Below are positions 6,876 to 13,592 of a stretch of 16,822 nucleotides of DNA, one piece after another. Positions within the stretch are counted from its first letter, which is position 1, and every line of letters begins with the position of its first letter. The stretch is from positions 1 through 16,822 of the forward strand of contig CAAFWX010000110.1 in assembly GCA_900766795.1 (NCBI GenBank), written 5' to 3'. The stretch comes from Oscillospiraceae bacterium (GTDB taxonomy: Bacteria; Bacillota_A; Clostridia; Oscillospirales; Ruminococcaceae). The notes under the pieces are model-generated. The model had not been told where the DNA came from, searched no databases, and worked only from the letters and a program-made list of their open reading frames with translations. The position numbers and the translations under genes were made by a program.

Positions 6876-8540
6876 TTACAATTCCTCGCGCAGCATATTT
6901 CTGATGATGGAAGCCACGATTTCGGGGCTGTTCTTGGAAAAGTCTGCGATTTCGCGCTTGAGTATAGTTTCGCGCGAATCCTTTCCTGCCTCCTCTGTAA
7001 GGCTTGCGATGTTGAAATCGACCTCCTCGGGGGCGGACTGTTCCTGAGCTGTTGCGGCGGAAGCGCCGCCGTTTGCCATGGCAGCAGCAATCGCCTGCTC
7101 CTGTCTGCGTCTGATTTTCTTCTTTCTGCTCTTGCTCATGAACAGCGAGATGATGAGCAGCAGTATAAGCAGCGCGCCAAGCGCCACTACAACAAACAGA
7201 AGAACGTTTCTGTAAGTGTCAACGGGTCTTGTGCTGATGATGGTTCCGCCATTACCGTCGCCGCTCATGGAGCCGCTGCTTCCGGGCAGTGCGAATACGG
7301 TGTTGAATACGGAAACGTTTGAAACGTCCGTTCCCGCAGCGTCTGCGACGATGTTGGAATACATCTCGCGCTCAAACTCCGTCAGGCTGTTGGTGTTTAT
7401 CATCAGCGCAACGGTCAGCGTTTCGATGGAATAGCCGTCCTTGTTAATCTCGGTGACGACATTAGAAACGTCGTACTGGTTCTCGTCCTTGCTGTAATAG
7501 TAGCTCTGACCGTCCTCAAGGCCGATATATGTAGGGTAGTTCGGGGACTCCTCTGCATTGGGGGTAACGCCCACAAGACCTTTCTCGGGGTCCATTGCCG
7601 CCGCCTCGTCAACGGACAGCTCGTGGTCGAGCACGCCTGCGTTTGTTCCCTCAACGGGAATATACTCCGTGGAAGTCTGCTTCATAGCGTCGTAGTTCAG
7701 AACGGCGCTGACATTGACGGAATATCCGTTCTCTCCGAAAACGGGGTCGAAGAAGTCCTTAAGGTTCTCCATGAGCGCCGCGCGGAACTCCTTCTGGAAG
7801 GTGAGGCGCTTCTGTCCGACAAGCACGCCCGAAGCGTCAACCTGTCCGCTCTTTTCTTCCTCCTCGCTTATCCAGTCGTACTCTCTGCCGAGGGTGTCTA
7901 TAACTGAAACGTTGTCGTTAATAAGCCCGTCAACGGAAGCTGTAACCATGCTGAAAATCGCGCGAACCTCGGAGTTTGTGAGTTCCTTTCCGTCGCGCAA
8001 ACGCAGCGTAATGCTGCACTTTGGCTCGCCCTTGTCCTGAACGATGACATAGTCCTTCGTCTGGGGGATATCGAGCGATACGGTCGCATTCTGCACGCTC
8101 TCAAGCTGCATAAGCGTTGCCTCAAGGCGCGCCTCGCGCTGCTGGCGCTGAACCTCGCGCTTGTCAGAGTCGGTTGACCACAGGTCGATTCCGTCGTTCC
8201 AGATGTCGTAGTTGGTGCCGCTTTTTGGATAGCCCTGAACGGCAAGCTGCATTCTGAGGTAATCAACCTGGTCCTCGGGAACGATAACATCGCCGTTGTT
8301 GTTTACGGTAACGTCCGTCACGCCGAGTTCGGTGATTGCCGAGGCGATGGTTCCCGCCTCCTCTGTTGTAAGCCCTGAATAAAGCACCGCGCTGTCCTTA
8401 TGGTTAAGGATAATCGCCAGTACTATTATTATAGCAACCAGCGCAATAGGGACGGAGATAACCAGCACTTTCGCCATCCGCGAAAGGCTAGTCCACTTGT
8501 CCTTTATTGCGACAGTCACCTTTGTTATTCTCTCATTCAT
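6876..8540 (-). CDS. fliF: flagellar MS-ring protein FliF
   Basis: FliF forms the membrane/supramembrane ring that is the foundation of the basal body. The 554-residue protein has two transmembrane helices bracketing a large extracytoplasmic part. TM1 is at about 24-46 (VLVISVPIALVAIIIVLAIIL) and TM2 at about 446-468 (NVLLFVVVALGALLILLLII). After TM1 come the ring-building motifs, with YSGLTTEEAGTIASAI and later LEATLMQLESVQNATVSLDIP. The cytoplasmic C-terminal tail (469-554) is basic, then acidic, and ends in an amphipathic FliG-binding segment (ADFSKNSPEIVASIIRNML). ATG at 8538-8540 is preceded by GGAGGTC. It lies 97 bases after fliE, the largest gap inside this operon. Confidence 0.97.
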   Translation of the reverse strand: MNERITKVTVAIKDKWTSLSRMAKVLVISVPIALVAIIIVLAIILNHKDSAVLYSGLTTEEAGTIASAITELGVTDVTVNNNGDVIVPEDQVDYLRMQLAVQGYPKSGTNYDIWNDGIDLWSTDSDKREVQRQQREARLEATLMQLESVQNATVSLDIPQTKDYVIVQDKGEPKCSITLRLRDGKELTNSEVRAIFSMVTASVDGLINDNVSVIDTLGREYDWISEEEEKSGQVDASGVLVGQKRLTFQKEFRAALMENLKDFFDPVFGENGYSVNVSAVLNYDAMKQTSTEYIPVEGTNAGVLDHELSVDEAAAMDPEKGLVGVTPNAEESPNYPTYIGLEDGQSYYYSKDENQYDVSNVVTEINKDGYSIETLTVALMINTNSLTEFEREMYSNIVADAAGTDVSNVSVFNTVFALPGSSGSMSGDGNGGTIISTRPVDTYRNVLLFVVVALGALLILLLIISLFMSKSRKKKIRRRQEQAIAAAMANGGASAATAQEQSAPEEVDFNIASLTEEAGKDSRETILKREIADFSKNSPEIVASIIRNMLREEL

Positions 8541-8637
8541 TCAAAAATGACCTCCGAAAAGAATGGCGCACCCGCGCCGAGCGCAATGCCGCACTGTGAG
8601 CGGCGAAAAGGCAGCCGAGATAACCTGCGGTATTGCC

Positions 8638-8958
8638 TTAAATCTGCATATTGATAATGCTGCTGTACGCGCTCAGTACCTCGTTTTTAACCGTCACCAG
8701 CACGTCAACCGCCATGTTTGCCTTTTCAATGTTCGCCTGAACGGTGGCAAGGTCGTCAACATTGCCGAGCATGACGTCGATTGCGTCGCGGTCAACCTGC
8801 TCGTTGGTTTCAACAACATTGTCAACAAGACCTCTGAAAATGTCAAGGAAAGAGGCGTTCTCCACATTCAGCTGCGTACTCTGCGCAGCGTTCATGGATT
8901 CCATTCTGTCCATGCGCTCCATTCTCGGAAGCTGCTCAATCGGTGTAAAATAAACCAT
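8638..8958 (-). CDS. fliE: flagellar hook-basal body complex protein FliE
   Basis: FliE is the small adaptor joining the MS ring to the proximal rod and is among the first export substrates. The 106-residue length is typical. The C-terminal helical part carries the family pattern: FLDIFRGLVDNVVETN, then DVMLGNVDDLATVQANIEKANMAVDVLVTVKNEVLSAY ending near INMQI. The N terminus is unusually rich in Met and Arg (MERMDRMESMN). ATG at 8956-8958 follows AAAGGA eight bases upstream. It is 31 bases downstream of flgC, the standard flgB-flgC-fliE order. Confidence 0.94.
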   Translation of the reverse strand: MVYFTPIEQLPRMERMDRMESMNAAQSTQLNVENASFLDIFRGLVDNVVETNEQVDRDAIDVMLGNVDDLATVQANIEKANMAVDVLVTVKNEVLSAYSSIINMQI

Positions 8959-8989
8959 TGTCTATGTCCTTTCAAATTCCGCTTCGCGG

Positions 8990-9445
8990 TTACTTTCCGA
9001 TACTAAGCGCTTTCTGCGCCATGGAAGTCACCACGTCGAACACCGCCTTGTTCGCGTCAAACATGTTGGACGCTTCAATCGCGTCAAGCTGCTCTGTCGC
9101 AACGTCAACGTTGCTCTCGTAGATGTAGCCGTACTCGTCCGCGAGCGGGTGGTTCGGGCTGTAAACAGGCTCCGCGGGGGTGGGGTCGTCCACAACCTCA
9201 ACCGCCTGAACGCCTTTGTATTGTATGTATTTGTGGAATCGTGTTTCGCCCGTGCCGAGCTTCGTGCGTAGGATGGACTTGAAGGACTTGTCCTCCCCGA
9301 AAACGACCATCTGGCGCTTGTATGCCTCGTCTGCGGTCGTGCCCACGTTGTCGGCGTTGGCAACGTTCTGAGAGATGATGTCCATGCGGAATCTCTCAGC
9401 CGTCATGCCTGACAGCGGGATATTCAGTGCGCTTAAAAATGCCAT
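8990..9445 (-). CDS. flgC: flagellar basal-body rod protein FlgC
   Basis: FlgC is a proximal rod subunit exported through the flagellar type III system. The 151-residue length is usual. The N-terminal rod motif is present (SGMTAERFRMDIISQNVANADN), followed by the FlgC-specific segment with Pro-rich VDDPTPAEPVYSPNHPLADEYGYIYESNVDV and the C-terminal rod helix SNMFDANKAVFDVVTSMAQKAL. ATG at 9443-9445 has GGAGGT upstream. The gene starts 21 bases after flgB ends and is co-transcribed with it. Confidence 0.97.
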   Translation of the reverse strand: MAFLSALNIPLSGMTAERFRMDIISQNVANADNVGTTADEAYKRQMVVFGEDKSFKSILRTKLGTGETRFHKYIQYKGVQAVEVVDDPTPAEPVYSPNHPLADEYGYIYESNVDVATEQLDAIEASNMFDANKAVFDVVTSMAQKALSIGK

Positions 9446-9466
9446 GCTTATACCTCCGTTGCTGCG

Positions 9467-9832
9467 TTACTTCGTGACAATCGCGCTTCTCATGCGGGTG
9501 AAGTTTCCGTTCATCTCGTTGATGAGAGCCTCGTACTGAATCTGCACTCTGGCAAGCTCGGCAGCTTCGGTATCGTTGTCAACATTGTTTGTATCGCCCT
9601 GGTCGTTTGTGGCATAATCCGTTACCACAGCCTGAACGAGGTTAAGCTCCTTCTTAACCGAACCGTTTGCGCGAAGCTTGTCGCGCAGAACTCCGCTGAA
9701 TTCCAGCTTCTTCGCCTTGTAGCCGGGAGTGTCGGCGTTCGCGATATTCTGAGCGATAATCTGCTGCTTGTATCCGAGAACGCTCAGACCCTGCTCGGCG
9801 ATTCTGAAAGCTGTTGTGTCAAAAAGTGCCAT
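9467..9832 (-). CDS. flgB: flagellar basal-body rod protein FlgB
   Basis: FlgB is the proximal rod subunit nearest the MS ring. The 121 residues include the rod signature IIAQNIANADTPGYKAKKLEF (about 25-45) and the C-terminal helix ALINEMNGNFTRMRSAI. ATG at 9830-9832 follows AAGGGGA. It is the first gene of the flagellar operon: a sigma-A-like promoter lies about 90 bases upstream and no other minus-strand gene intervenes. Flanking order with flgC and fliE confirms the call. Confidence 0.96.
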   Translation of the reverse strand: MALFDTTAFRIAEQGLSVLGYKQQIIAQNIANADTPGYKAKKLEFSGVLRDKLRANGSVKKELNLVQAVVTDYATNDQGDTNNVDNDTEAAELARVQIQYEALINEMNGNFTRMRSAIVTK

Positions 9833-9855
9833 AACAATTCCCCTTTATACTTATC

Positions 9856-9884
9856 GAGAAACGCAGCGCTGCCGCAGCGTTCTC
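9856..9884 (-). other. hairpin in the flagellar operon leader
   Basis: The leader between the predicted transcription start and flgB can fold with arms 9856-9864 and 9877-9884 (eight pairs, one bulged base). On the minus strand no run of T follows, so it is not a terminator. A role in mRNA stability or regulation is possible but only inferred. Confidence 0.4.
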
Positions 9885-9922
9885 TGTTTTTGGGCGCAAT
9901 AACCCTGTACATAGTTATTCGT

Positions 9923-9957
9923 ATTATAATTATACTACATTTCCCCAAACTTTGCAA
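9923..9957 (-). promoter_or_regulatory. sigma-A-type promoter of the flagellar operon
   Basis: On the minus strand the -35 box TTGCAA (9952-9957) is 17 bases from a -10 box TATAAT (9929-9934). A second TATAAT follows directly (9923-9928). The -10 is perfect and the -35 matches four of six. The site lies about 90 bases before flgB. I did not find a good sigma-D/sigma-28 site (TAAA-N15-GCCGATAA type) in the same gap, which suggests that early flagellar genes are transcribed by the housekeeping factor here. Confidence 0.72.
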
Positions 9958-9960
9958 CAA

Positions 9961-10225
9961 TTTTTTTTGAAATTTCCGATGAACATATTGTCAAATTTTG
10001 TCTTCAACAATGGAAATATTAAGTAAAAATCTAACAAAGCGCCCATAGAATATTGCCGCCCGCAACAAACTTGTCGAACATACACAAATCCGCACAGGGA
10101 AATTCTACAAATCAGTCAATAACCTATTGTATAACCAACTATTGGTACAATAAGTGAACGTATCGCAGCCCCTCGGGAATATGTCCCGAAAAAACCGCAC
10201 GCGGGTCAAAAGCTTCTGCAAACAG
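9961..10225. other. AT-rich intergenic gap upstream of the flagellar promoter
   Basis: About 265 bases with no convincing coding region on either strand. It contains an imperfect inverted repeat at 10125-10152: outer arms TATTGT and ACAATA, inner arms ACCAA and TTGGT, with a three-base bulge. A short hairpin at 10173-10189 (TCGGGA/TCCCGA) also lies here. Either could be a regulator-binding site for the flagellar operon, but nothing in the sequence proves it. Confidence 0.4.
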
Positions 10226-10254
10226 CAAAAACCCGCCGGCAAAAGCCGACGGGT
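10226..10254 (-). terminator. rho-independent terminator of the transglutaminase-like gene
   Basis: Arms 10231-10240 and 10245-10254 form a ten-pair GC-rich stem with one G-U pair and a four-base loop. On the minus strand it is followed by a run of five T (10226-10230). It lies just after the gene ending at 10281. Confidence 0.88.
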
Positions 10255-10280
10255 CAGCACTGAAATTTTTTGTATCAGCA

Positions 10281-11627
10281 TCAAGCCTCGTAGTTTTCCG
10301 GCGCGGAGGGCACCTTGAAGAAGTTGTCGATAGTGTGGTCCTTGAGAATCTGCTTATCGCTGACGAGGAAATAGTCATGGCGCAGAATGGGCGTGGTGCT
10401 TAAGGGGTCGTCCCATGTGACGTCAACGTGATACCACTGACCGTCGATTTTCACCATGTTCCACATATGCCCCATTCCGTCGCCGGTGCCGCTTATGCAG
10501 ACGCACTCAACACCGATGGACTGGCACAGATACATGAACGCCTTGGAATAGCCCTCGCACAGCGCCTTTCCGTAAACCAGCGGGCCGTCCGCCTCGGACT
10601 TGTAGCTGCCGCCGCTTGTGGTGTAGGAGGTCATGTTGACGAGAGAATCATGCAGCACACGCACTCTTTCTGCGGTGGAGTCCTGTTTGAGTGCCTCGGC
10701 AATGATTTCGTTTGCGGCGCTTTCAAAGTCGGTTTGGATTTTCTTCGCCTCGGAAGCGGTTCTGCTGTAACGAATCTGAACATCTACCACCTCGCCCGAC
10801 AGCATATAGGTGTAGGCATAGCCGTTCTCCATCCAGAAGAACTGGGGATTGTCATAATCAAAAGCCCAGTACATCTTTTCCATATCCGAAACGCTCAGTC
10901 CCATACCCGCAACACTTGCGCTCGCGGCGTGGGTGGCAGCTGCCTCAAACAGCGCAGCATATCCCTTCTTCTGCGCGTCGGACAGCATGGAATAACCCCA
11001 CTTGCCCGTATAGTAGTCGAGAATACTCTCCGCCTTGGGGGCGTTGATGGTATAGCTCTTTGTGGTGTAGCGCTTGTTCCAGCCCGACTTCACCGCAACC
11101 ACTCTCAGCTTGCATGACTCGGAGATGGTGATCCCCTTTGCGGTGTAGAGCGTGGATTTCGTGGTGGGCTTTGTGCCGTCCAGCGTGTAGTAGTATTTCA
11201 CGCCCGAAAGCTTGCTGGACAGATAGACCGTCTGCGCGCTGTCGAAGCTGCCCTCAGCAAGACTAACGGTAAACTTCGGAGCAAGCTTGTAGGTGTAGGT
11301 TTTCTTCGCGCTGCGCGTTCCGTTTTTCAGCGCGTAGGTCTTGATGACGGTGTTCTTGGTGATTTTTATGGGCGAGGTATACAGCTTGTAGCTGCCGTCG
11401 TTTACACTGTAATAAATCTCCGCGTTCTTAGTGGAGCTTGTGAGAGTTACCTTAAGGCTTGAGGAAACGGCGTAGGTTCCCGATTTTTTGCTTGCCGAGG
11501 GTGTGCTGACCGCTGTCGCCGCCTCGCAGACAGCCGCCTGCGAAGAAAGCGCGGTCTGAACAGGTGCAGAGAACGCGCCGCAGGCAATGACCGAAGCCGC
11601 GAGCACGCTCAGAATACGTCTTTTCAT
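10281..11627 (-). CDS. secreted transglutaminase-like protein with chitobiase-type C-terminal repeats
   Basis: A 448-residue exported protein. A signal peptide is clear: MKRRILSVLAASVIACGAFS, with likely cleavage near residues 30-37. Two repeats of the chitobiase/beta-hexosaminidase C-terminal type follow (about 40-115 and 117-195). Their marks are IYYSVNDGSYKLYTSPI in the first and YYYTLDGTKPTTKSTLY in the second. The C-terminal part (about 200-448) is a transglutaminase-like (papain-fold) domain. Its apparent triad is Cys357 in ALCEGYSKAF, His387 in GMGHMWN and Asp402 in WYHVDVTWDDP, all present. Substrate is unknown; proteins of this kind in Firmicutes are usually called cell-surface transglutaminase or cysteine-protease-like. 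ATG at 11625-11627 follows AAGGAGG. It is a single-gene unit with its own promoter and terminator and is not part of the flagellar operon. Confidence 0.85.
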   Translation of the reverse strand: MKRRILSVLAASVIACGAFSAPVQTALSSQAAVCEAATAVSTPSASKKSGTYAVSSSLKVTLTSSTKNAEIYYSVNDGSYKLYTSPIKITKNTVIKTYALKNGTRSAKKTYTYKLAPKFTVSLAEGSFDSAQTVYLSSKLSGVKYYYTLDGTKPTTKSTLYTAKGITISESCKLRVVAVKSGWNKRYTTKSYTINAPKAESILDYYTGKWGYSMLSDAQKKGYAALFEAAATHAASASVAGMGLSVSDMEKMYWAFDYDNPQFFWMENGYAYTYMLSGEVVDVQIRYSRTASEAKKIQTDFESAANEIIAEALKQDSTAERVRVLHDSLVNMTSYTTSGGSYKSEADGPLVYGKALCEGYSKAFMYLCQSIGVECVCISGTGDGMGHMWNMVKIDGQWYHVDVTWDDPLSTTPILRHDYFLVSDKQILKDHTIDNFFKVPSAPENYEA

Positions 11628-11644
11628 GAAGTCCTCCTTGTCGA

Positions 11645-11671
11645 AAAGCCCCTGTCATATGCCGCGGGGCA
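11645..11671 (-). other. small hairpin in the leader of the transglutaminase-like gene
   Basis: GCCCC and GGGGC arms enclose a 13-base loop, and on the minus strand TTTT follows. It sits between the promoter and the ribosome binding site, so it could act as a weak attenuator, but the stem is only five pairs. Confidence 0.25.
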
Positions 11672-11690
11672 CTCATGTTCTTATAAATTA

Positions 11691-11719
11691 ATTATACCAT
11701 CTCTGCAAGAAAAAGTCAA
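11691..11719 (-). promoter_or_regulatory. sigma-A promoter of the transglutaminase-like gene
   Basis: The -35 box TTGACT (11714-11719) is separated by exactly 17 bases from the -10 box TATAAT (11691-11696) on the minus strand, about 65 bases before the start codon. It is a near-consensus housekeeping promoter. Confidence 0.85.
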
Positions 11720-11768
11720 TCACCCGAGCAGAGGAAAGCAGAGGGAAAATACCCCAACAAAAAAGCAG

Positions 11769-11797
11769 AAAAACGGCGGACTAAAAATAGCCCGCCG
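11769..11797 (-). terminator. rho-independent terminator of the phosphotransferase gene
   Basis: Arms 11774-11783 and 11788-11797 form a ten-pair stem with one G-U pair and a four-base loop, followed on the minus strand by five T and, after a short interruption, more T. It lies about 45 bases past the stop of the phosphotransferase gene. Confidence 0.88.
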
Positions 11798-11840
11798 CGT
11801 CAAGTACCCGATATTATTTATGGAGGAACAAATCCGAAAA

Positions 11841-12602
11841 TTACTGATAATCAGCAATGTCAATCCATGTGAGGAGAAGCTCGCGCTCTTCGGGGCGCTT
11901 GAACTTAAGCTGTGCAGCGGCAACGATAGGAAGCCAATCCTGAACGTACTTCACAGCGGTGTTGGTCTTTGCGCAGTAGAGCTTCATGTACTTCTCTGCA
12001 TACTCAGTGTGGTGTGCAAGGCAGAAGTTGAGGTAGGTCTTAGCCACATCAGCGGAAGCGTTGCCCTGCTTTGCCTTGAGCCAGTCCACAACGAAAACGC
12101 CCTTGTCGTTTACGATGATGTTCTCGGGGCTTAACTCGCCGTGGCAAATCTTCACATGCTTGGGCATACTCTCAAGGCGCTGGAGAAGCTCGAACTTCTT
12201 AACGTCGTCAATCATGTCAAGACCCTCGATGGAGCGCTTGAGGTAGTCCTTAAGCTTGCTGATTTTAGCGGAGCGCAGTCCGTTAATCTCAATCTGAATG
12301 TCAACCATCTGCTCTATGTACTTATCAGCGTCTGCGGGGTTCTCGTCCATGAGTTCTTTCATGGTCTTGCCCTCAATCCACTCATAAATGATAGCGGTCT
12401 TGCCGTCAATCTTGGTGATTTCCTCGAAAGCGGGAACCTTGTCGTATCCGGTTTCCTCAATGCGCGAGTGAGTGAGCGCCTCGTAAAGGGCAACACTCTT
12501 AGGCTCGTTGGGGTCCTTGAAAACCTTTACGCACTTTCCGTCGCACTTATAAACCTGAACCTTCTCGCTGTCACTTACTAAATCTGAATTCTTGAGTTTC
12601 AT
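11841..12602 (-). CDS. APH/choline-kinase-fold phosphotransferase with altered catalytic residue
   Basis: A 253-residue cytoplasmic protein of the aminoglycoside phosphotransferase/choline kinase superfamily. The small lobe has VYKCDGKCVKVFKD (about 17-30, with a lysine in the ATP-binding position) and the hinge-like AIIYEWIEGKTM (about 70-81). The catalytic loop is HGELSPENII (154-163) and the metal-binding segment is FVVDW (Asp173). The family loop is normally HxDxxxxN. Here His154 and Asn161 are kept but the catalytic Asp is Glu156 (codon GAG at 12135-12137). The substrate cannot be predicted and resistance should not be assumed; the protein may be a slow kinase or a binding protein. ATG at 12600-12602 has AAAGGA about 12 bases upstream, slightly far. 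It is a single gene with its own promoter and terminator. Confidence 0.78.
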   Translation of the reverse strand: MKLKNSDLVSDSEKVQVYKCDGKCVKVFKDPNEPKSVALYEALTHSRIEETGYDKVPAFEEITKIDGKTAIIYEWIEGKTMKELMDENPADADKYIEQMVDIQIEINGLRSAKISKLKDYLKRSIEGLDMIDDVKKFELLQRLESMPKHVKICHGELSPENIIVNDKGVFVVDWLKAKQGNASADVAKTYLNFCLAHHTEYAEKYMKLYCAKTNTAVKYVQDWLPIVAAAQLKFKRPEERELLLTWIDIADYQ

Positions 12603-12719
12603 AATACATCAATTTCCTTTCGGTTTATTTCAGCCGCGGCAGTCATACGAGCGGCAGATTTTCAGATTCCCTCTTGGGGAACATTTGAAGGAGCCGAATC
12701 TATCGTGTCTCCTTTCGGT
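12603..12719 (-). promoter_or_regulatory. long structured leader of the phosphotransferase gene
   Basis: About 115 bases separate the predicted transcription start from the gene. The leader begins with ACCGAAAGGAG (minus strand of 12709-12719), and the same ACCGAAAGGA recurs at the real ribosome binding site (12615-12624). AAGGAG at the 5' end can pair with CTCCTT at 12688-12693, and a second hairpin (12667-12681, TTCCC/GGGAA) follows. I do not recognise a known riboswitch class; the regulatory role is inferred from structure only. Confidence 0.35.
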
Positions 12720-12726
12720 AGTTCTA

Positions 12727-12755
12727 ATTATAGCACGTTATCCTTATCTTGTAAA
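12727..12755 (-). promoter_or_regulatory. sigma-A promoter of the phosphotransferase gene
   Basis: The minus-strand -35 box TTTACA (12750-12755) lies 17 bases from a perfect -10 TATAAT (12727-12732). Predicted transcription starts near 12720, leaving a leader of about 115 bases. Confidence 0.85.
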
Positions 12756-12892
12756 GTAGTTTTTATCAAATTTAAACAATCTGTTGCTATTTGCATAACA
12801 GTTTTTGTGCATATTCACAACAGGTTGACAAAAATAAATCAATTCGGCGCACTATTCATAGAAAATGCGGGCTTTTGCGCAAGACTCCTCCG

Positions 12893-12917
12893 AAAAAAGG
12901 GCGGGAAATCCCCGCCC
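12893..12917 (-). terminator. rho-independent terminator of dpaA-dpaB
   Basis: A perfect seven-pair stem GGGCGGG/CCCGCCC (12899-12905 and 12911-12917) with a five-base loop is followed by six T on the minus strand (12893-12898), 36 bases after the dpaB stop. The stretch between here and the phosphotransferase promoter (12756-12892) is AT-rich and holds no gene that I can support. Confidence 0.92.
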
Positions 12918-12953
12918 ATAATATATATTCCGTGCCTCGCCGGATTATCCCAC

Positions 12954-13544
12954 TCAAACGAACATCGGCTGAATCTGGCGTCCCTCCATTGCCTCGGCGA
13001 TGGTGTCGGGAATCCTCGCGAAATCCGCCACCATGGAGAATGGCTTTGCGGCGCAGTCGTCCTGCCGCACGGGCACGAAGAAGAAGTTTTTGTAGTTGCG
13101 CAGCGTGCCGATGTTTTTTGCCGACCCCGAAAGCGCGTCGTTTGTGGACACGGCAATCACCACAGGCCGCTGGTTGCGCAGATGGCTCTTTACCGCCATG
13201 CACACGGGGGTGTCTGTTATTCCCAGCGCAAGCTTTGCGAGTGTGTTTCCCGTGCAGGGCGCCACCACCAGCACATCGAACATTTTCTTCGGTCCGATAG
13301 GCTCTGTGGTGGTGATTTCGTGGAGCACCGTCTTTCCCGTGATTTCAAAAAGGCGCGCGGCATGGCTTTGCGCCGTGCCGAAGCGCGTGTCAAGCGAATA
13401 GGCATTTTCGGACATAATCGGGGTAAGCTCGCAGCCAAGCTCCGCCAGCCTTTCAAGCTGGGCGAACACCTTTGAGAAGGTGCAGAACGAACCGCACATC
13501 GCGAACCCCACCCGAAGCCCCGATAACCTCGAATACTCGTTCAT
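12954..13544 (-). CDS. dpaB: dipicolinate synthase subunit B (SpoVFB)
   Basis: DpaB is the flavoprotein-like subunit of dipicolinate synthase, which makes the dipicolinic acid stored with calcium in the spore core; synthesis takes place in the mother cell. With the ATG at 13542-13544 the protein has 196 residues, the normal size. Motifs are VGFAMCGSFCTF (about 12-23), PIMSENAYSLDTRFG, IGPKKMFDVLVVAPCTGNTLAKLALGITDTPV (flavoprotein fold), and the late segment VSTNDALSGSAKNIGTL. The frame is open 14 codons upstream, but AAAGGA six bases before 13544 decides this start. It follows dpaA by 48 bases in the usual order and ends in a strong terminator. Confidence 0.95.
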   Translation of the reverse strand: MNEYSRLSGLRVGFAMCGSFCTFSKVFAQLERLAELGCELTPIMSENAYSLDTRFGTAQSHAARLFEITGKTVLHEITTTEPIGPKKMFDVLVVAPCTGNTLAKLALGITDTPVCMAVKSHLRNQRPVVIAVSTNDALSGSAKNIGTLRNYKNFFFVPVRQDDCAAKPFSMVADFARIPDTIAEAMEGRQIQPMFV

Positions 13545-13550
13545 GATATA

Positions 13551-13556
13551 TCCTTT
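13551..13556 (-). promoter_or_regulatory. ribosome binding site deciding the dpaB start
   Basis: AAAGGA on the minus strand lies six bases before the ATG at 13544. The upstream in-frame ATG at 13586 overlaps the dpaA end region and lacks a comparable site. Confidence 0.7.
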
Positions 13557-13592
13557 CCCGCCCAAGGGAGCGGCATGATGTGTCAAAACGGC

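Noticed and set aside
5959..7047. Open frame of 362 codons on the plus strand, opposite fliG and the end of fliF
   Set aside because: The opposite strand encodes an unambiguous FliG; the plus-strand frame has biased composition, no start signal and no recognisable domain.
10173..10189. Hairpin TCGGGA/TCCCGA next to a run of A
   Set aside because: The A run follows the stem on the plus strand, so no T run follows on either strand in the right place; it is not a terminator and no gene ends here.
12595..12685. Tiny frames in and near the phosphotransferase leader (a 13-codon frame inside the leader and a 12-codon frame overlapping the start)
   Set aside because: The first has no ribosome binding site; the second only shares the site of the real gene. 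Composition is uninformative and I cannot support translation.
12779..12801. CTGTT...AACAG inverted repeat followed by TTTTT on the plus strand
   Set aside because: The stem is short and bulged and no plus-strand gene precedes it; treated as chance in AT-rich DNA.
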